A stretch of DNA of 8,741 bases from Chloroflexota bacterium. GTDB lineage: Bacteria; Chloroflexota; Anaerolineae; B4-G1. The position numbers were made by a program, and so were the translations under genes. Below are positions 5,411 to 8,741 of the stretch, one piece after another. The stretch spans positions 1 through 8,741 of the forward strand of contig JAAEPW010000952.1 in the NCBI GenBank assembly GCA_024232355.1. The letters run 5' to 3'. Under the pieces are notes generated by a model. It ran no database searches. It was not told the DNA's origin and saw only the letters and a list, made by a program, of their open reading frames with translations. The stretch's first letter is position 1. The number at the start of each line of letters is the position of its first letter.

Positions 5411-6688
5411 CTATTCTCCCTCTGCGATCCTGTCACTAGTTGCTGTTTTTTGCTCTCTTGTAGAAACCTCGAACAGAGCCGCAATCAGTCCAGTCATCAA
5501 CCAGGGGAAAAATGCCACCCGGGTACTCCAGACTGTGATATCCATCAACCCGTGGAGCATCAACGCCACCATCCCACCCAATGCTCCCACTGTTACCGCG
5601 CGCAATGTATTGTCCCCTATCCGCGCGAATGTCTTTGCCGTCGCTCCGGCCATCCAGAGTGTCAGCATCGACGCGGCCAAGAAAGCGATCAAACCAGGGA
5701 TGCCCAAATCCACGCCAATTTGCAGATAAAGATTGTGCGCTCCCAGAGACTGTACCTCTGAGAAAGCGTACAACAACGCCGCCACATCGTTGAAAAGCCC
5801 CATCCCCGCTCCGGTGAACGAAAAGTCGGCCAGCATCCACAATGCAGCCCGCCAGACCTGCTGCCGGAACGCCCAAGTGCTTGGATCAGCGGCCCTCTCT
5901 ACCAAGTCTGGCGTCTGGCTTTCCATTCCAAACAATAGCCAAGCTCCCACGGCAATCACGACCAGGGTAAGAATGAGGACGAGTGCCAAAGCCCATCGTT
6001 TCCGCACAGAGAGCCACATCACCAGCACGCCTCCGAGTGCAGCGGCGATGTATCCCCCGCGCGATTTGGTCAAGAGCAGAGCCACGCCCATCAGCAGAAA
6101 AGCCACGCCCAGGGCTAATTGCGCACCGATGCGCTTTCGTCCAGCACCATTCCCAGACATAAACCAAGCCAATGGAAGAGGGAACAACAAAAGCATCAAC
6201 GATGCCATAATGTTTGGATGCACGGAATCAGAGATCAGCAGAGGAAAAAGCTCGTAGAAAGAGTCGGGAATCAGCATGGTCTGGTTGCGGCTCCAGTCCA
6301 CGATCACGGGCGATAAAAGTCCCAGCCCCACACCACCAACCACCAGGACAACCGCGGCCTGCAAAATCCGCACCCGGTCTATGGCCCAGTTAGCCAGGCC
6401 ATAGAACCCGGCCAGCCCGGCCCCCAGCCGCACCACTTGAACCTGCGTCACCTCGGGCCGGGCGGTGACCAAAAGCGATACTCCCCCCATCACGGCCAGC
6501 AGCAAAAGTGGCCCATCTAGCGGGGTGCGGGCAGGCCACCGTCGCTCTGGCACCAGCAGTGCGAGGAACCCAGCCAAGACGAACCCCCAGCCGATCAAGC
6601 TGGGGGCCAATTGACTCGACCATAACACGCCAAGTCCGATCAGGCCAATCCCGACCCACGGCGTCAATCGCCTCGGCAAACTTGTCAA
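5411..6688 (-). CDS. O-antigen ligase/polymerase family membrane protein
   Basis: This is a polytopic inner-membrane protein (425 aa from the TTG at 6688) with about ten or more hydrophobic segments. It carries the Wzy/WaaL-type core: TKSRGGYIA near 207-215, FRQQVWRAALW near 274-284, TGAGMGLFND near 292-301 and GAHNLYLQIGVDLGIPGL near 316-333, with His318. Members ligate or polymerise lipid-linked glycans on the outer face of the membrane. The frame stays open to 6835, but residues encoded before 6688 are arginine- and proline-rich, overlap the sugar-transferase gene and lack family similarity. The TTG at 6688 overlaps the upstream stop (TTGA) and has a G-rich site (GGGGGG) upstream, giving a natural N-terminus before the first membrane helix. 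Whether it is a ligase or a polymerase cannot be told. Confidence 0.85.
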   Translation of the reverse strand: MTSLPRRLTPWVGIGLIGLGVLWSSQLAPSLIGWGFVLAGFLALLVPERRWPARTPLDGPLLLLAVMGGVSLLVTARPEVTQVQVVRLGAGLAGFYGLANWAIDRVRILQAAVVLVVGGVGLGLLSPVIVDWSRNQTMLIPDSFYELFPLLISDSVHPNIMASLMLLLFPLPLAWFMSGNGAGRKRIGAQLALGVAFLLMGVALLLTKSRGGYIAAALGGVLVMWLSVRKRWALALVLILTLVVIAVGAWLLFGMESQTPDLVERAADPSTWAFRQQVWRAALWMLADFSFTGAGMGLFNDVAALLYAFSEVQSLGAHNLYLQIGVDLGIPGLIAFLAASMLTLWMAGATAKTFARIGDNTLRAVTVGALGGMVALMLHGLMDITVWSTRVAFFPWLMTGLIAALFEVSTREQKTATSDRIAEGE

Positions 6689-8103
6689 TACGCCCCCCGG
6701 CCTCTCAGCACGACTCCGGCCGTCCTCCACAGGATTCGAAGGTCCAACAATAGGGAATAGTTCTGCACATAGTAGAGGTCTTCTTCGGTGTGCAGGTGCA
6801 TCGGCTTGTCGCTGCGCCCGTTCACCTGCCACCAACCGGTCATACCCTGCGGCACAGCAAATCGCTTGCGCTGCCAGAGGTCGTATTCCTCCACCAGCCA
6901 GGGCATTTCGGGGCGCGGCCCCACCAGGCTCATCTCTCCCCTGAGCACATTGAACAACTGGGGCAGTTCGTCCACGCTGGTCCGACGAATGAGGCGTCCC
7001 ACCCGGGTTATCCGGGGATCATCCCGTTTCTTAAAGATAATGTTTCCTTCCTCGTCCACCTCGCTTACTTGATCCCGCATCTTTTCCGCTCCCAGGACCA
7101 TGGAGCGGAACTTGGACATCATGAACAATCGTCCATTTTCCCCGACCCGCTGTTGCGGAAAAAAGACCGGGCCGGGAGAGTCCAGCTTGATGGCCAACGC
7201 CACCATACCCATCACCGGCAGCGCTATGAGGGTGAGAATGCCGCCGACGATCAGATCGAACAGCCGCTTGACCAGCCGTTGGTACTCGTTCAGCGCTGGC
7301 GCGCGCAGGTCGATCATCGGGATGCCGGCAAAATCATCGACCACAGCCTGGTACAATACCAGGGCGAAATAGTCGGGCACCACCCGCGCGCGGACCGGCA
7401 GTTCGTGCAGCGTGACCACGAACTGATTGAGACGGGAGTGCGCCCGGCGGGGCAGCGTGATCAACACCTCGTTCACCTGGTGTGCGTAGACGACTTGCCG
7501 CACATCGTCCAGAGTTCCCAACACAGAGAGTTCGCCCCCCTGTTTGGCCAAGTCGTCGTCCAAGTATCCGACCAATTCCAACCCGGTCCAGGCGTAATTG
7601 TTCACCATCTCGGCCACCTGCTGCCCAACCTTGCCCGCACCGATGATGAGAACGCGGCGCGTCTCGCGGGGCCAACCTCCCCTCTTCCAAATGCGAAACA
7701 CTGCACGCAGAAACACTCGCCAGGAGGTCAAGATCGCTAGATCGAGGAGGAAAAAATAGACAAAGAGCCAACGGGAAAACCAACGGAAGAAAAAGTATTC
7801 GATTCCGGCGAGTACGAGGGTAGACAATATGATCGCTATAGCGACCGCTTGCAAGTCATCCACAGCGCGCAGGGTGCGGCGGCTGTCATAGACGGACGTG
7901 AGGATAAAGATGGTGATCCAGACGACGGGCACGATCAAAAAGTGAACAGGCTCAAACACGAGCAGTTCGCCATCAAAACCAACGCTCTGACCTACTTCCA
8001 ACGTCAAGCGCAGATAGCGTGCTATGTAGAGCGCGACTTCTGTCAAAACGAGATCAGAGACGAGTATAAAGAGGGTAAAGTTGATACCAAATCGTTTGAG
8101 CAT
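6685..8103 (-). CDS. Polyprenyl-phosphate sugar-phosphate transferase (exopolysaccharide/O-antigen initiating enzyme)
   Basis: This is an initiating glycosylphosphotransferase of 472 aa, the usual length for the long WbaP/WcaJ-type form. It moves a sugar phosphate from a UDP- or GDP-sugar to undecaprenyl phosphate. There are four or five N-terminal membrane segments (about 10-30, 52-71, 84-100 and 110-130). A central Rossmann-like CoA-binding-type domain starts with [16 protein letters not shown] at 150-165 and includes LVGYLDDD at 177-184. The C-terminal catalytic domain starts at [10 protein letters not shown] (279-288). It shows the [13 protein letters not shown] loop (309-321), KFRSMV (331-336), the Asp-Glu pair in [24 protein letters not shown] (376-399; D378, E379) and [13 protein letters not shown] [12 protein letters not shown] (419-430). 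The ATG at 8103 has GGGAG eight bases upstream. It heads operon 1, and its stop overlaps the start of the ligase gene. The sugar transferred is unknown. Confidence 0.92.
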   Translation of the reverse strand: MLKRFGINFTLFILVSDLVLTEVALYIARYLRLTLEVGQSVGFDGELLVFEPVHFLIVPVVWITIFILTSVYDSRRTLRAVDDLQAVAIAIILSTLVLAGIEYFFFRWFSRWLFVYFFLLDLAILTSWRVFLRAVFRIWKRGGWPRETRRVLIIGAGKVGQQVAEMVNNYAWTGLELVGYLDDDLAKQGGELSVLGTLDDVRQVVYAHQVNEVLITLPRRAHSRLNQFVVTLHELPVRARVVPDYFALVLYQAVVDDFAGIPMIDLRAPALNEYQRLVKRLFDLIVGGILTLIALPVMGMVALAIKLDSPGPVFFPQQRVGENGRLFMMSKFRSMVLGAEKMRDQVSEVDEEGNIIFKKRDDPRITRVGRLIRRTSVDELPQLFNVLRGEMSLVGPRPEMPWLVEEYDLWQRKRFAVPQGMTGWWQVNGRSDKPMHLHTEEDLYYVQNYSLLLDLRILWRTAGVVLRGRGAY

Positions 8104-8157
8104 AATAGCGACTCCCGTATGTCCACGTACCGTATTTGGTAATCAGTAGACTGCGAT

Positions 8158-8163
8158 ATTGTA
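8158..8163 (-). promoter_or_regulatory. Candidate -10 element (TACAAT) for operon 1
   Basis: TACAAT on the minus strand matches the sigma-70 -10 consensus at five of six positions and would start transcription near 8151, leaving a leader of about 48 bases before the ATG at 8103. The bases 16-18 upstream (TTTCCC region) are a poor -35, so the promoter is weak, activated, or recognised differently. Its place between the terminator at 8223-8257 and the gene supports it. Confidence 0.35.
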
Positions 8164-8214
8164 CCGCAAGTAGGGTAAAAGGGAAAGGAAGAAGCGGGTG
8201 AAAGAAACAGCAAC

Positions 8215-8257
8215 AAAAATGCGCCGCCTGCCTCTAAACTGCCAGAGACGAGGCGGC
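8215..8257 (-). terminator. Rho-independent terminator (minus strand) after the HU-like remnant
   Basis: Read on the minus strand, GCCGCCT (8257-8251) pairs with AGGCGGC (8229-8223). An inner CTCT/AGAG pairing lies within the loop. Shortly after the stem comes a run of five T (8219-8215), then TTGTTGCTGTTT, which is also U-rich. This is the clearest terminator in the window. It lies 58 bases beyond the stop at 8315 and separates that frame from the operon 1 promoter. Confidence 0.7.
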
Positions 8258-8314
8258 ACAGCTCGAAACGACGATAAATGGCGCGCTTTCTACAGACTAC
8301 CCGGTTTGACGCAA

Positions 8315-8530
8315 CTATGCCACCGGATCGTCGGGATGTTCTTCGTCCCAGATAGCGACCAGGTCGTCCGCAGTCTTGCCAATGTTCTCTCGTTTCACGA
8401 TCTCGCCGCTAAACGCGCCAGGGGCATTGAGGCCGTTCTTGATCGCCTTGTCCAGCCGGTGGGAGACGTCAAAAGTGCCATCCAGCCCGACCTTGGGCAG
8501 GTAGGTGCCCAATCCCTCGATCTTGGCTCT
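8315..8530 (-). pseudogene. 3' remnant of a small protein, resembling the C-terminus of HU-like DNA-binding proteins
   Basis: The minus-strand frame reads, near its start, KIEGLGTYLPKVGLDGTF, then a basic stretch (RLDKAIKNGLNAPGAF), and ends in ENIGKTADDLVAIWDEEHPDDPVA before the stop at 8315. The pattern of a GLGT turn, a short strand and a conserved-looking acidic tail reminds me of HU-like DNA-binding proteins of the Bacteroidetes type and their relatives. This is recall-based and tentative. No ATG begins it. The frame is open up to 8611 but the upstream part is low-complexity spacer sequence with a palindrome, and the only internal start (TTG at 8512) has a badly spaced ribosome binding site. 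I therefore read it as a gene that lost its 5' part. The terminator at 8215-8257 fits as its original 3' end. A short intact gene starting at 8512 is the alternative. Confidence 0.42.
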
Positions 8531-8551
8531 TGCAGGTTGTAAAAGATGGAG

Positions 8552-8573
8552 TGGTTCACAAGATTGTGAACCA
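8552..8573. repeat. 22-bp near-perfect dyad (10-bp arms, 2-bp centre)
   Basis: TGGTTCACAA (8552-8561) and TTGTGAACCA (8564-8573) are exact reverse complements separated by GA. This could be a dimeric-regulator operator, a hairpin, or part of a small mobile repeat. It sits just upstream of the truncated HU-like frame and about 40 bases from the hairpin element at the right edge. It has no U-tract for a terminator on either strand. Confidence 0.6.
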
Positions 8574-8611
8574 GAGACAGATAATTGAAAAGAAGCAAGT
8601 TGGGTACTGGT

Positions 8612-8741
8612 TCAGTTGAATGGGATTACGATGTAGACGAGGTTTCCATACCTCGTAGAGCCTTACGCGCTATGGAAAGCGCGGCTACAAGCTCAATTTC
8701 GAGCCACAACAGACTATTCTCTAAAAATCCCACCCAACTGA
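8612..8741. repeat. MITE-like element with terminal inverted repeats and twin hairpins
   Basis: The 16-base ends TCAGTTGAATGGGATT (8612-8627) and AATCCCACCCAACTGA (8726-8741) are inverted repeats with 14 of 16 matches. Inside are TGTAG (8632-8636) and CTACA (8685-8689) enclosing two hairpins: ACGAGGT/ACCTCGT (8637-8643 and 8650-8656, loop TTCCAT) and CGCGCT/AGCGCG (8666-8671 and 8678-8683, loop ATGGAA). A third small one, GCTC/GAGC, follows at 8691-8704. There is no coding sequence, so it would depend on a transposase elsewhere. The right terminal repeat ends exactly at the window edge, and AGTTGGGT at 8598-8605 also matches ACCCAACT at 8732-8739, so the true outer boundary may be wider. Confidence 0.55.

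Noticed and set aside
5407..5484. Longer start for the nitrilase-family gene
   Set aside because: It overlaps the ligase gene; the GTG at 5406 has a well-spaced ribosome binding site and gives a family-typical N-terminus.
6689..6835. Longer start for the O-antigen-ligase-like gene
   Set aside because: The extension overlaps the catalytic end of the sugar transferase and is charged, proline-rich sequence unlike a membrane-protein N-terminus.
6790..7740. 316-residue open frame on the plus strand
   Set aside because: It is antisense to the sugar transferase, whose domains are complete; its histidine/glutamine-rich translation is typical of a shadow of a GC-rich gene.
8395..8598. 67-residue minus-strand frame overlapping the HU-like remnant
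   Set aside because: It is out of frame with the protein-like sequence, is rich in Arg/Ser/Trp over the overlap, and has no family resemblance.

Overview
The window looks like a moderately GC-rich bacterial chromosome. Gene content and protein style (four-subunit pyruvate:ferredoxin oxidoreductase, polyprenyl-phosphate sugar transferase plus O-antigen-ligase-like protein, hairpin-rich spacers) fit an anaerobic or facultative Chloroflexota of the Anaerolineae type. That placement is an inference from style, not a computed one. Every gene supported here lies on the minus strand, so the biological reading order runs from the right edge to the left.

Right edge (8104-8741): a spacer with a compact inverted-repeat-bounded element (about 8612-8741) made of hairpins, two of which have mutually complementary loops. 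It is followed by a 22-bp dyad, the 3' remnant of a small protein resembling the C-terminal part of HU-like DNA-binding proteins, and a convincing Rho-independent terminator. The promoter region of the next gene comes after that.

Operon 1 (8103 down to 3749): a polyisoprenyl-phosphate sugar-phosphate transferase (first step of a surface glycan), an O-antigen ligase/polymerase-like membrane protein, a nitrilase-superfamily amidohydrolase and an inositol-monophosphatase-family phosphatase. Spacing is tight: a TTGA overlap, a 4-nt gap and a TGATG overlap. This suggests one transcript and translational coupling. The first two genes belong to cell-surface polysaccharide synthesis; the last two are metabolic passengers or serve an unknown linked role.

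Spacer 3525-3748: a CACAGAG-type inverted repeat at the end of operon 1, a weak CRP/FNR-like dyad, and two short hairpins just upstream of operon 2.

Operon 2 (3524 down to 452): gamma, delta, alpha and beta subunits of a 2-oxoacid (probably pyruvate):ferredoxin oxidoreductase in the order porG-porD-porA-porB. It makes acetyl-CoA, CO2 and reduced ferredoxin from pyruvate, or the reverse reaction.

Left edge (1-451): stem-loops beyond porB, a palindrome-rich stretch without a credible gene, then the outer end of an IS21-family insertion sequence. Its istA gene starts at base 16 and runs off the window. The IS end is recognised from two 31-bp repeat units, a terminal TG/CA and an istA-like N-terminus behind a strong ribosome binding site. 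A hairpin sits directly against that ribosome binding site.

No rRNA, tRNA or CRISPR array was seen. I do not see a clearly new multi-gene system. The most unusual features are the hairpin element at the right edge and the structured istA leader.
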